A DNA stretch of 64,000 nucleotides from CAYRFQ01 sp964423615 (GTDB lineage Bacteria; Planctomycetota; Planctomycetia; Gemmatales; Gemmataceae), in contig CAYRFQ010000028.1 in the NCBI GenBank assembly GCA_964423615.1, positions 1 through 64,000 of the forward strand, read 5' to 3'. Position numbers and translations under genes: made by a program. How positions within the stretch are numbered: position 1 is the stretch's first letter; each line of letters begins with the position of its first letter. Below, in pieces: positions 44,674 through 53,260 of the stretch. The notes below the pieces were generated by a model, which did no database searches, had not been told where the DNA came from, and saw only the letters and a program-made list of their open reading frames with translations.

Positions 44674-44964
44674 CGACTCGGATCGCGAGACGGATTGCCG
44701 TTCGAGTTATTCTCTCTCGTTATCGTAGATGCTCATGGAACCGCGGGCGTTCCTTTTCCAACCCACCTGTGGAAAACACAACTTCATCCATCGGTGCGAA
44801 CTGGAACGGACATCAGCCGATTCAAAACCTTAGACGAACCGAACGCCTCAGACGTCCCTCTGTCCAACTTCGTGAGCACCCTCAACACCAATAAGCTCGC
44901 TCCCGATCTTGGAGCTAACCAGGAACAGGCTACCAGTTCTACTTCCCTCGAGTGGAGTGATCTC

Positions 44965-45699
44965 ATGAACTTCGAACAAGCTATCGTCGATAATCCCACG
45001 GATATTGCCTTGCGGCTCGTCTACGCCGATTGGCTCGAAGAGCAGGGGGATGACCGAGCAGAATTCGTACGGCTCGACTGCGAGTTACGTGAGCCGACTG
45101 GACCATTGGTCGAACAGCAGGCGAAGGAAGAACGTTGGTTGGAGATGTGGCAAGACCTGGACGAGGAGTGGTTGGAGCGATTGTTCACGATCGGAATCCC
45201 GACAGACGAGGCCAAGTGTTTGTTAGCACATAGCGGGTATTCAGGGACGGAACAAGTGATTGCAGAGACGACTAGGACAGGAACGATTCGTCCTGAGAAT
45301 CGATTGTCCACGGAAAATTTTGAAATCATGTTCCGCAAACGCGGTACAAGGCCAAGCTACACAACGATCGCCGATTTTCGTGTCAAGAATCGTCGGACCC
45401 ATGCGATAAAAGAATTGTTCCACCCCGAGAATTATGGGTTCGTCATCGTATCAGCCCACGAAATGAACACGATATTCCAAAATTTGGAGCAAGGTTGGGA
45501 CACCTTTCGCGATCGATTTCCTGAGTCCGCCGGGACTGTGCAGTTTTCAAGAGTTGGGTTTAACCACACACGGACTGAGGCCGTCTTTTATTGGGGCCAA
45601 CAAGTGGCTCCTTTGATGGGCTTTGGAAATTACTTTTTTTACAAAAAGATGGGTGGTCAGTGGGTGAGAGCAGGGGTCCAAACACTCTGGATCTCCTGA
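44965..45699 (+). CDS. TIGR02996 domain protein
   Basis: A 244-residue protein. The first 40 residues (NFEQAIVDNPTDIALRLVYA, then DWLEEQGDDRAEFVRLDCEL) match the TIGR02996 domain, found mainly in Gemmata-like planctomycetes, where it usually heads leucine-rich repeat or other surface proteins. The rest (about 45-244) is a domain I do not recognise, with SGYSGTEQVIAETTRTGTIR and a late FYWGQQVAPLMGFGNYFFYK, without repeats or signal peptide. The ATG at 44965 follows GGAGTGAT and starts directly at the domain; the frame stays open 90 codons upstream but that part overlaps the edge of repeat copy B's flank and lacks features. Function is unknown. Confidence 0.8.
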   Translation: MNFEQAIVDNPTDIALRLVYADWLEEQGDDRAEFVRLDCELREPTGPLVEQQAKEERWLEMWQDLDEEWLERLFTIGIPTDEAKCLLAHSGYSGTEQVIAETTRTGTIRPENRLSTENFEIMFRKRGTRPSYTTIADFRVKNRRTHAIKELFHPENYGFVIVSAHEMNTIFQNLEQGWDTFRDRFPESAGTVQFSRVGFNHTRTEAVFYWGQQVAPLMGFGNYFFYKKMGGQWVRAGVQTLWIS

Positions 45700-45717
45700 G
45701 GCCTACCACCATCGGAA

Positions 45718-47040
45718 TCACCGCGAGATCAAATACCCTCGCAGATCTCGACAGATCGTTTGACACCAATCCTTCCATTCCGGATCGTCGAGACGATTGA
45801 TATCCGCTTCGGGCTTCATCATCACTGCGATGTTAATCAAATTATTTTTCTCTTGGCTCTTTTCGAGTCGCAGTTCGACCAGAACATGTTCCACCACGGT
45901 CGTCGTCTTTGGCCCGAGCCCAAAAATCGAAAGAAAGGACTTCGGTTGCTCGGGCGGACTCGCGGGGTCGGCAAGTCGAAACCGAACGATGCCTGGTTCG
46001 CTCTCGATAAACTCTCCGGCCTTATCTTCGACAAATCCCCGCAGTTTGATGATCGCAATAGGTTCGGGCATCCAGGCTTCCAGATGGTCGACGACCGTTC
46101 TTGGGTTGATTCGGTCGTGAACCGAAACGGTCTCAGGGAGCAGTTCGCCAGGCACCGGCTCGGCTGCAAGTATGCGATGCCCCATTGCCCCTTGATACAA
46201 CTCGGCCAATTCGAGAGCGTCTTGCGGTCGGTCGGCTGGATCTTTCGAAAGACAGCATAAGACAACCTCTTCGATCGCTGGCAGGATGTCATTCGCACCC
46301 ATCTCGCCAAAAGAAGGTGGCGTACGGTTCACATGGGCGTCCAGAATTTCGGACGTCGTCGTGGCGTCTTCGAAAGGCAGGTAGCCAGTGAGGACCTTGA
46401 ATAGCAACACGCCAATGCTGTAAATATCCCCGCGATGATCGACTTCCTCCCCACGCACTTGCTCGGGTGGAACGTAGTCAGGCGTCCCACCACCAATGCT
46501 CGACCCGTCTCCGGTTAGTTTTTCCAACGGAATGTAAGGGCCAACACCCATGCGGGCTAGACCAAAGTCCATGACTTTGACCATTTCTTGGGCCGTCCCG
46601 GGATCCATCACCATGACATTGGCCGGAGTCAAGTCGCGGTGAACAATTCCGAACCCGTGGGCCGCATAAAGGACCTCGCAAAGCTGGCCCAGGAGATGGC
46701 CCACCCACTCCGGATTTAGCCGCGCGTACTTCGTGACGAGTTCATGAAGTGTGACACCGGGCACGTATTCCATGACAATGCAGGGCGTTGCGTCGTCCAC
46801 GGACGCATCATAGAGCGAGACAGAGTACGGATGACGAAAGCGCATCATCAAACGCATCTCTCGCTGGAACCCTTGCCGGAACCGCGGATTTTGCGCAATG
46901 TGGTCGTGCATCAACTTGATCACGACATCGCTTCCGTCCTCGAGATGTTGACCCAGAAACACTCGACCCATCCCACCTTCGCCCAAAAGGCGGATGGCTT
47001 GGTACTTGCCAAGGAAAATGGCATTCGACATGACGTCCAA
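45718..47040 (-). CDS. Serine/threonine protein kinase, soluble
   Basis: A 440-residue kinase. The kinase domain (about 10-280) has the P-loop LLGEGGMGRVFLGQ, the lysine in VVIKLM, the catalytic loop HRDLTPANVMV (about residue 134) and metal motif DFGLA (about 155), with GTPDYVPPEQVRGE closing the activation segment, so it looks active. The last 150 residues form a separate region with no membrane segment and no known fold (PIAIIKLRGFVEDKAGEFI onward). Similar kinases occur in large numbers in planctomycetes. Targets are unknown. An in-frame ATG three codons in is a possible start. Confidence 0.9.
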   Translation of the reverse strand: MDVMSNAIFLGKYQAIRLLGEGGMGRVFLGQHLEDGSDVVIKLMHDHIAQNPRFRQGFQREMRLMMRFRHPYSVSLYDASVDDATPCIVMEYVPGVTLHELVTKYARLNPEWVGHLLGQLCEVLYAAHGFGIVHRDLTPANVMVMDPGTAQEMVKVMDFGLARMGVGPYIPLEKLTGDGSSIGGGTPDYVPPEQVRGEEVDHRGDIYSIGVLLFKVLTGYLPFEDATTTSEILDAHVNRTPPSFGEMGANDILPAIEEVVLCCLSKDPADRPQDALELAELYQGAMGHRILAAEPVPGELLPETVSVHDRINPRTVVDHLEAWMPEPIAIIKLRGFVEDKAGEFIESEPGIVRFRLADPASPPEQPKSFLSIFGLGPKTTTVVEHVLVELRLEKSQEKNNLINIAVMMKPEADINRLDDPEWKDWCQTICRDLRGYLISR

Positions 47041-47576
47041 GACCCCGATTAGATTGGTTGCATCCTCCGAATCTGATCAAGTGTAGGTCGTAGTTTTCGA
47101 TGGGGCCATTTCCCTTCTTCATTTTTCTGAAGGGTTGGCGTCGTCATTCGGCGAAATGAGAAACTGGTGATTTCGGGAAAAAAGGGAAGTTACTTCTGAT
47201 CTCCAGGGAATAGCCTTCCATTAGTAGTTCTCCGATCTAGAACTTACGCAGGGGAAAAACTTACAGCTATTCCCGTTTACATTCGATCACTTCGACGGAC
47301 GCAATCTTTTACCGTTGAAATAATCATATCTACTAGAGCGATTCACGCTCGCATTGGATAGTACAGATTTCTCGTATTCAAAGTCATCTCCTCGCTTGCG
47401 GGAAAAGGGCAGATCTGAGCGAAGCGGGGAATAATTTAGGTGAGGCCAAACACGAGGGAAGCTAAAAATGCACTGGTCTGAAGAGCTCGGGAACTGCGAA
47501 CTGTACCCTATATGAGCGTAAACTGCTCGAAACGCAATCCGGAAACGATTGACTTGGCCAGGACCATAAATCAAAC
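47041..47576. other. Intergenic gap without recognisable gene
   Basis: About 535 bases between the kinase start and the aldolase stop. Open frames are short and featureless. The kinase promoter is expected near the left end. Nothing else is seen. Confidence 0.5.
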
Positions 47577-48353
47577 CTACAGAGAGACCTGATGATAGTC
47601 ACCCAGGAATTCCTTGAAACCTCGTTGCACGATCCAGACATCCATTCCCACGGAAATCATTCGACATCCCATATCGACGCACTTCTGGGCGTGGTCGGGA
47701 TTCAACGGAAGAATAGCCCAGTGAAGACCGTTCCCGGTCGCAGCCGCTGCCGTCCTCTCGACCGCCGACCACAAATCGGGATTGTCCCATTGGCCCGGAA
47801 TCCCAAGCGATTGACTCAGATCAGCAGGGCCTACGAAAAGGAGGTCTACGCCGGGGACGGCTGCGATCGCTTCGACGTTCTCGACGGCTCGGGCATGTTC
47901 GATCTGGACAACAACGAGGACCTCCTCGTTGGCCTTTTCGAAATAATCAAGCAAGGGCAGGGTAGCGTATCGGCCATCAACACCCGTCGCATTGACGCCG
48001 CGTTGACCCAAGGGGTGGAACTTGCTCCACTGAACAAGCCGTTCCGCTTCCTCAGTCTCTTGAACCTGGGCCGCCATGACGCCACCCACGCCAGCTTCCA
48101 GCGGTTGCATGACTCGGGCGTAGTCGGTGGCGTTCAGACGTGCAAAGCTGTCTAAACCCACGCCACGAGCTGCACGAGCGGCTTCCTCCAGGTCGGAGAC
48201 TGTGAGACCGACATGCTCTTGATCAAGCCAAACAGCGTCGTAGAAATTAGGAAGTCCGGCAATCTCGATCAGTTTCGGCGAGCACAACTGGCCAAGACCG
48301 AGAACCCGGACTAATTTTCCTTCCGCAAGTCTCTTTTTGATGATTGCGCCCAT
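47577..48353 (-). CDS. HpcH/HpaI aldolase family protein
   Basis: A 258-residue class II aldolase-type protein with the TIM-barrel family blocks: AVWLDQEHVGL (metal-site base, about residue 40), RLNATDYARVMQPLEAGVGG (about residue 73), QETEEAERLV, then VVVQIEHARAVENVEAIAA (about residue 148) and GVDLLFVGPADLSQSLG (about residue 168). The family cleaves or joins 4-hydroxy-2-oxo acids with pyruvate or oxaloacetate, such as HpaI or 2-keto-3-deoxy-rhamnonate aldolase. The substrate is not clear. The gene stands apart between two gaps. Confidence 0.87.
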   Translation of the reverse strand: MGAIIKKRLAEGKLVRVLGLGQLCSPKLIEIAGLPNFYDAVWLDQEHVGLTVSDLEEAARAARGVGLDSFARLNATDYARVMQPLEAGVGGVMAAQVQETEEAERLVQWSKFHPLGQRGVNATGVDGRYATLPLLDYFEKANEEVLVVVQIEHARAVENVEAIAAVPGVDLLFVGPADLSQSLGIPGQWDNPDLWSAVERTAAAATGNGLHWAILPLNPDHAQKCVDMGCRMISVGMDVWIVQRGFKEFLGDYHQVSL

Positions 48354-48441
48354 CGATCAGCACTCCGAGGCACCATAAGGAAAACCAATGATGGTATCAT
48401 CGAGATTGGAATGCCGTCAGGCAAGGGTTGAAGTGTGTCGC

Positions 48442-48660
48442 TCAGGCAGATGGCCGACGTTGGAACTCCGACAAGATGTCGCGCAGGTCCTCCGTGATGA
48501 GAACTTCGTCGTCCAGGAAGTCGTTCAACCAAAGGTAGTTTCTGCGTTGGGCCAAGGCAAGCAACGGCAGCAAATCTCCCAATGAAACGGACACGGTTGG
48601 CTCTGGTGGGGTCGGACAAGGCTCATCCAAAGCTGGGAAAACACGAAGATGCAAAGCCAT
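48442..48660 (-). CDS. Small hypothetical protein
   Basis: A 72-residue protein (ALHLRVFPALDEPCPTPPEP, then SVSLGDLLPLLALAQRRNYL, ending in DEVLITEDLRDILSEFQRRP). It has no signal peptide or membrane segment and I do not recognise it. The ATG at 48660 has a strong ribosome site (GGGAGGT) at good distance, which argues for a real gene; upstream in-frame sequence is therefore excluded. Confidence 0.65.
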   Translation of the reverse strand: MALHLRVFPALDEPCPTPPEPTVSVSLGDLLPLLALAQRRNYLWLNDFLDDEVLITEDLRDILSEFQRRPSA

Positions 48661-48726
48661 ACTCGAAACCTCCCTGTATCGTGGATGATCCCATGATTGC
48701 TCTGGGAAAAGCCAACGATTTGGCAA

Positions 48727-49042
48727 TCACTGTCTGTAAGAACCAAGCCACAACGGGACCTCCTTTGTTCGCGAAAACAAGGAACGACACGTTCGGCATG
48801 GTTCTCCGGGAACCCGCAGGGGCGACTCTGAACTAGAACTGCCGAGCATGCGGCACTGCGGGTCTCTTCGTAACTAAATGATCGACCGAAGTGTTGATGC
48901 GACTTCGACATTTTCCAAAAGAAGACCCGGGAGACAATCGAATCGAATCCATCCCAGCGGAATAACTGGAAAAACAGGACCGGATTCTCCAAGATGTCAA
49001 GCTGGTCGACTACCAACGTGTTAGCAAAGTGAGCAGAAATCC
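48727..49042. other. Intergenic gap before gpsA
   Basis: About 315 bases between the divergent small gene and gpsA. No gene or structure seen. The promoters of both should be here. Confidence 0.5.
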
Positions 49043-50041
49043 ATGACCTTACGGTTTGCCATCCTCGGTTCTGGTGCCTGGGGAACCACTGTCGCCATGT
49101 TATTGGCCCAACAACCCGATCACGACGTGAGATTGTGGAGTGCACGAGCCGACAACGCCGAACAGCTCCAACGACAACGGGAAAACGTGGATTTGCTCCC
49201 AGGAATTCGTCTGGCCGAGACGATACTTCTGACAGCTGACATCCGGGAAGCCGTCGAACAAGTCGACTTACTTGTCGTTGCCGTGCCGACAGTCTACCTA
49301 CGTACTTCCCTCGCGTCCGTGACTTCGCAGTTGCCACGAGGAATACCGATCATGAGCCTTGTCAAAGGGATCGAACGCCAGACATTCCTTCGACCGACTC
49401 AAATCCTGGAAGAACTGACTGGTACCAGACCCATGGCAGTTTTGAGTGGACCAAGCCACGCCGAGGAAGTCAGCCGTGGGCTTCCCGCCAGCGTCGTTTT
49501 GGCCAGCCAAGACAAGTCATTAGCCGAGTGGATTCAACCAAGGCTCAATACCGAACGTTTCCGCGTTTATACGAATGCCGATCTCGTCGGCGTCGAGCTT
49601 GCTGGTGCACTCAAAAATGTAATCGCCATTGCCGCAGGCATCAGCGAAGGCTTGGAATTGGGTGACAACGCCAAGGCCGCTCTGATCACCCGAGGATTGG
49701 TAGAAATGACCCGATTTGGTAAAGCCCATGGGGCCCTACGGGAAACCTTTGCAGGACTCGCTGGCATGGGAGATCTCATTACGACATGCATGAGCGGCCA
49801 TGGACGAAACCGACGAGTAGGTTTACGCCTGGCCCAGGGAGATAGCTTGCAAGAAATCCTCGAAAGCACGAAAATGGTAGCCGAAGGGGTCTATACGACG
49901 CAAGGAGTTCATGGGAAGGCTCAGCAGCTGAAAGTTCCCATGCCCATCACACAAGCGGTCTATCAAATTCTCTACGAAGATAAACCACCCCGACAGGCCG
50001 TCGACGAACTGATGATGCGCACCCTCAAAAGCGAGCTATGA
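49043..50041 (+). CDS. gpsA: Glycerol-3-phosphate dehydrogenase [NAD(P)+]
   Basis: A 332-residue cytoplasmic enzyme making sn-glycerol 3-phosphate for membrane lipids by reducing dihydroxyacetone phosphate. The nucleotide motif ILGSGAWGTTVAMLLAQ is at residue 7, MSLVKGIE and LSGPSHAEEVSRGLPAS (about residue 135) form the substrate site, and the catalytic lysine lies in VELAGALKNVIAIAAGI (about residue 195). The length is normal. An in-frame ATG at the start follows GTGAGCAG without a strong site. A DUF1802 gene follows downstream. Confidence 0.96.
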   Translation: MTLRFAILGSGAWGTTVAMLLAQQPDHDVRLWSARADNAEQLQRQRENVDLLPGIRLAETILLTADIREAVEQVDLLVVAVPTVYLRTSLASVTSQLPRGIPIMSLVKGIERQTFLRPTQILEELTGTRPMAVLSGPSHAEEVSRGLPASVVLASQDKSLAEWIQPRLNTERFRVYTNADLVGVELAGALKNVIAIAAGISEGLELGDNAKAALITRGLVEMTRFGKAHGALRETFAGLAGMGDLITTCMSGHGRNRRVGLRLAQGDSLQEILESTKMVAEGVYTTQGVHGKAQQLKVPMPITQAVYQILYEDKPPRQAVDELMMRTLKSEL

Positions 50042-50200
50042 CGACCGCACCAACGAGTCGACGACCCGAAATTCGTGGTCATGGGCCTCGAAAAGCGGAA
50101 TTCTTGGAGGGTTGTGCGTAAAATAAAACAAAGGAACGATTTGGGACCCGAATTCCTAGAGCCGCACCGAATGTCCAGACCGCGGTCGTTGGGACGAAAG

Positions 50201-50773
50201 ATGCTCGAACACGCTTTCAAAGAATGGGCAGCTATCTGCGACGCTCTCGGCGATGGCCGACAAGGGTTGATCCTTCGCAAGGGCGGGATTTCCGAACACA
50301 ACGGCGAATTCACTCCCGACTACACGAGATTCTGGTTGTACCCAACTTACACGCACCAGCAAGAGCAGGGGATCAAATCCGAAGCCAACAGACCACGGAC
50401 CTCCCGCCATACAGACTCTTTCCAGGGAAAGGTGCTTTTGCGACATTTCGCCGAAGTTACCGTGACTGCCTACGTCGGGGAATGGGACATTTTGCGATCT
50501 CTCGACCGTTGGCATTGTTGGACACCAGAAACAGTCCTTAAACGTTTTCAATATCGCGATCCAGGGATGTACATCCTTGGGGTGCGTGTCTACGCCGTAC
50601 CGAGACCCTTCCAGGTCCTTGAGACCGATTCCTATCGGGGATGCCGAAGTTGGGTCGAACTCGAGTCCGCCAAACCGACAGACGGCGCAAAGCCAGTTGT
50701 CGACGATTCGACATACGAAAGTTGGGTCGCACAATGGTCAGCCCTATTGGATCGAGACGGAACGGCCGCCTAG
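50201..50773 (+). CDS. DUF1802 family protein
   Basis: A 190-residue protein of the DUF1802 family. The opening LEHAFKEWAAICDALGDGRQ and then GLILRKGGISEHNGEF are the family hallmark, with FWLYPTYTHQQEQG (about residue 47) and VLLRHFAEVTVTAYVGEWDI next, and MYILGVRVYAVPRP near the end. The function is unknown. I place the start at the ATG at 50201, where the family begins; an ATG at 50171 and a GTG at 50075 are in frame upstream and cannot be ruled out. It is on the same strand as gpsA and the next kinase. Confidence 0.8.
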   Translation: MLEHAFKEWAAICDALGDGRQGLILRKGGISEHNGEFTPDYTRFWLYPTYTHQQEQGIKSEANRPRTSRHTDSFQGKVLLRHFAEVTVTAYVGEWDILRSLDRWHCWTPETVLKRFQYRDPGMYILGVRVYAVPRPFQVLETDSYRGCRSWVELESAKPTDGAKPVVDDSTYESWVAQWSALLDRDGTAA

Positions 50774-50835
50774 CGATCTGCCAGAAGCTCGTCCCAGATA
50801 TTTTTGGGAGCGGGACACTGCAAAAGGATAATGTG

Positions 50836-52518
50836 ATGTCACATTCGTTGAGCTTGAACCCAAAGAAGCGTGAGGGAGTGTCGGACACAACCATCGACTT
50901 TCCACCACCCGGTAGTTCGGGCGAAGTGCCAAAACCCAAGTGTCGTTTGGCTCGACCCGACTCCTCTGGAACTGGTGGCCACAAGGAAGTTTCGGATCTC
51001 CTGCGGCACCGCCTACTCTTGGCTGCGTTGATCACTGGTGTCGCGTTCCTGGTGTTCTTCATCCGTTGCTTTTTTGAACCACAAGATTTACTGACTCTCG
51101 AAAAGTACGAAGTCGGTAGTCGAGGCCTGATGGCCGCGCTGTTGTTGGGCCTTGCGATCGTCCTGAAAAGCCCTATTCGACTAAGCTACAACCAACTCCG
51201 CTGGACAGAGCTGACGCTGTTTGGAACGACAGCCTTGTATTTCCTCGGATTACAGGCCCTGTTGTTCCACGACCCCCGGCTCGTCGATTGGGCCAACGCC
51301 GCCTACGTCCACGAAATCATCCGTTTGGCCAACGTCAGTAACGTCGTCCGATGGTTTGCCCTCATCGTTATCTACGGTTCGCTGATTCCCAATACCTGGA
51401 AGCGTTGTGCCCGAAACGTCGCAATACTTGCGGCCTTTCCCATCAGCATGATGGTTTTGATGTGTTTCAATTGTCCCGTCATGGGTCCCTACCTCTGGAA
51501 CCCGGTGTTAGACTCGATCACCCTGTTGGGGATCGGTTCGGCCATCGCCATCTTTGGTTCCTACAAGGTTAGCGAGCTACACCAGGAGGCACTGGAAGCA
51601 AAGAAACTCGGTCAGTATCAGCTCAAAGAGAAACTCGGGGCAGGGGGGATGGGCGAGGTGTTCATCGCCGAACACATGATGCTCCGACGAACCTGCGCCA
51701 TCAAGATCATTCACAGAAACCACGCCACCGACGAAACGACCCTTTCACGCTTCCAACGTGAAGTCCAGGCCATGGCCAACTTGACCCACTGGAACACCGT
51801 GGAGATTTACGACTACGGCCTCGCCGAGGATGGTACGTTTTATTACGCCATGGAATACCTCCCGGGCATGAGCCTTCAAGATCTCGTCGACCAGTACGGA
51901 CCAATCAGCCCCGCGCGAACGATCCATTTCCTCAAACAAATCTGCGCCGCCTTGCAGGAGGCTCACGGTCGAGGTCTCATCCACCGCGACATCAAGCCGA
52001 GTAACATCATTGCTTGCGAACGAGGTGGAGTCCCCGACGTCGCAAAGCTGCTCGACTTCGGATTGGTCCACAACTCGAGTCGTAATCATCAAACATCGGT
52101 AAAGTTAACGACCGACGGAATGGTCCTCGGCTCACCACCTTACATGTCCCCCGAGCAAGCCAAGGGAGAAGTCGATTTGGACGGTCGTTCGGACATCTAC
52201 AGCTTGGGTGGGCTCGCGTATTTCTTACTGACCGGGGCTCCCATGTTCGAGCGAGAGACCCCGATCCAGGTCTTGATGGCTCACGTCTACGAACCTCCCA
52301 TTCCTCTCCGTCGATTGCGACCGGATGTCCCGAGAGACTTGGAAGACGTGATCATGCGTTGTCTTTCCAAGGACAAGGATGAACGATTCGAGCATGTCGA
52401 AGCGGTCCTGGACTCGCTCGAACAATGCGAAAGCGCCGACGAGTGGTCCCGAGCCGCTGCAACCGAATGGTGGGGGGAAAAAACCGCTTTCTCGCCTATC
52501 ATCGCAGCCGCATGTTGA
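50836..52518 (+). CDS. Membrane-anchored serine/threonine protein kinase
   Basis: A 560-residue protein. About six membrane segments fill residues 65-255 (LLLAALITGVAFLVFFIRCF, LMAALLLGLAIVLK and others), followed by a cytoplasmic kinase domain (about 260-530): P-loop KLGAGGMGEVFIAEH, lysine in AIKIIH, catalytic loop HRDIKPSNIIA (about 383), DFGLV, and GSPPYMSPEQAKGE. All catalytic residues are kept. A sensor-type N-terminal membrane part with a C-terminal kinase is common in planctomycetes. Signal and targets are unknown. The ATG at 50836 is preceded by AAAAGGA; upstream in-frame sequence overlaps the previous gene. Confidence 0.88.
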   Translation: MSHSLSLNPKKREGVSDTTIDFPPPGSSGEVPKPKCRLARPDSSGTGGHKEVSDLLRHRLLLAALITGVAFLVFFIRCFFEPQDLLTLEKYEVGSRGLMAALLLGLAIVLKSPIRLSYNQLRWTELTLFGTTALYFLGLQALLFHDPRLVDWANAAYVHEIIRLANVSNVVRWFALIVIYGSLIPNTWKRCARNVAILAAFPISMMVLMCFNCPVMGPYLWNPVLDSITLLGIGSAIAIFGSYKVSELHQEALEAKKLGQYQLKEKLGAGGMGEVFIAEHMMLRRTCAIKIIHRNHATDETTLSRFQREVQAMANLTHWNTVEIYDYGLAEDGTFYYAMEYLPGMSLQDLVDQYGPISPARTIHFLKQICAALQEAHGRGLIHRDIKPSNIIACERGGVPDVAKLLDFGLVHNSSRNHQTSVKLTTDGMVLGSPPYMSPEQAKGEVDLDGRSDIYSLGGLAYFLLTGAPMFERETPIQVLMAHVYEPPIPLRRLRPDVPRDLEDVIMRCLSKDKDERFEHVEAVLDSLEQCESADEWSRAAATEWWGEKTAFSPIIAAAC

Positions 52519-52549
52519 CCTACGCCCAACCGGTACCGACATGCCGAGC

Positions 52550-53035
52550 TTACTTCCGGGTGCTAGGGCCAGAGTTCCTTGGGTTGTGGGGGTTCAAAGT
52601 CGATCCACGATAGTCCGAACCAATTTTCGATATTGGGCGTTGTTGGACCAGAACGAGTGCTCCCGATTGACGAAGTTCCCAGACGAACCCATACTCCCGA
52701 GGACTGTCCCCTTTGATCATTTTGAATTGGCTGCCGCGTAACTCATAGACGCCACTAAACCGTACCGCGTTCGTCAGCCGATATCGTTTCCCTCGAATCT
52801 TCCTGAGTCCAGCAGTGTAGCGATACCCAGCGGGCAGATTCAGTTTCCAAACTCCACTGGGAAGCGAAACGGGAGGCTGAACCGATCGACGCTTTTCCCA
52901 CCGTTTCTCTTTCGCTTTCGAAATGAGATCCATCGCCAGAATCGAAGACGACCCCCAATTTCCAGTCCTGGAAATGAAGAGAAACAGCATAAACGCCAAC
53001 AAGGAAACCAGCCATCCACGTTTTTTCGACCCCAT
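52550..53035 (-). CDS. Hypothetical protein with N-terminal membrane anchor
   Basis: A 161-residue protein with one N-terminal hydrophobic stretch (KKRGWLVSLLAFMLFLFI), a signal peptide or anchor, then a basic region (KAKEKRWEKRR) and a small beta-type domain (VWKLNLPAGYRYTAG, RLTNAVRFSGVYELRGSQF, VWELRQSGALVLVQQRP). Not recognised. The ATG at 53035 has a GAGGT-type site upstream; the frame stays open 20 codons further but that part lacks a signal. It converges with the membrane kinase. Confidence 0.68.
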   Translation of the reverse strand: MGSKKRGWLVSLLAFMLFLFISRTGNWGSSSILAMDLISKAKEKRWEKRRSVQPPVSLPSGVWKLNLPAGYRYTAGLRKIRGKRYRLTNAVRFSGVYELRGSQFKMIKGDSPREYGFVWELRQSGALVLVQQRPISKIGSDYRGSTLNPHNPRNSGPSTRK

Positions 53036-53260
53036 TGTATACCTCATCAACTGAGTGAGTATTCTGCAATGCCTCGGCTCAGGGTTTATGTTCAATTAGG
53101 CAAATCTCCTTCCATGAATGTACCAAAATCCACAATTCAAGCTGAGTGAAATACACAATACAACCCATAACGCTTGCAAGCCGATTTCCGTTGGCGTACC
53201 TTAAAGCTTCTACCTCACAGGGTCAACAGACTGAAAAACTCCGACATAGGGAGACAAGCC

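Larger units (their letters stand above)
44160..44964. other. Long intergenic region holding dispersed repeat copy B
   Basis: About 800 bases between the divergent oxidoreductase and TIGR02996 genes. The middle (about 44360-44673) is the inverted second copy of the repeat at 15986-16312. A frame open from 44695 into the TIGR02996 gene carries nothing recognisable before 44965. Promoters for both genes should lie near the two ends. Confidence 0.6.

Noticed and set aside
44695..44964. N-terminal extension of the TIGR02996 protein
   Set aside because: The domain and ribosome site point to 44965; the extra 90 codons have no features and begin at the flank of the repeat.
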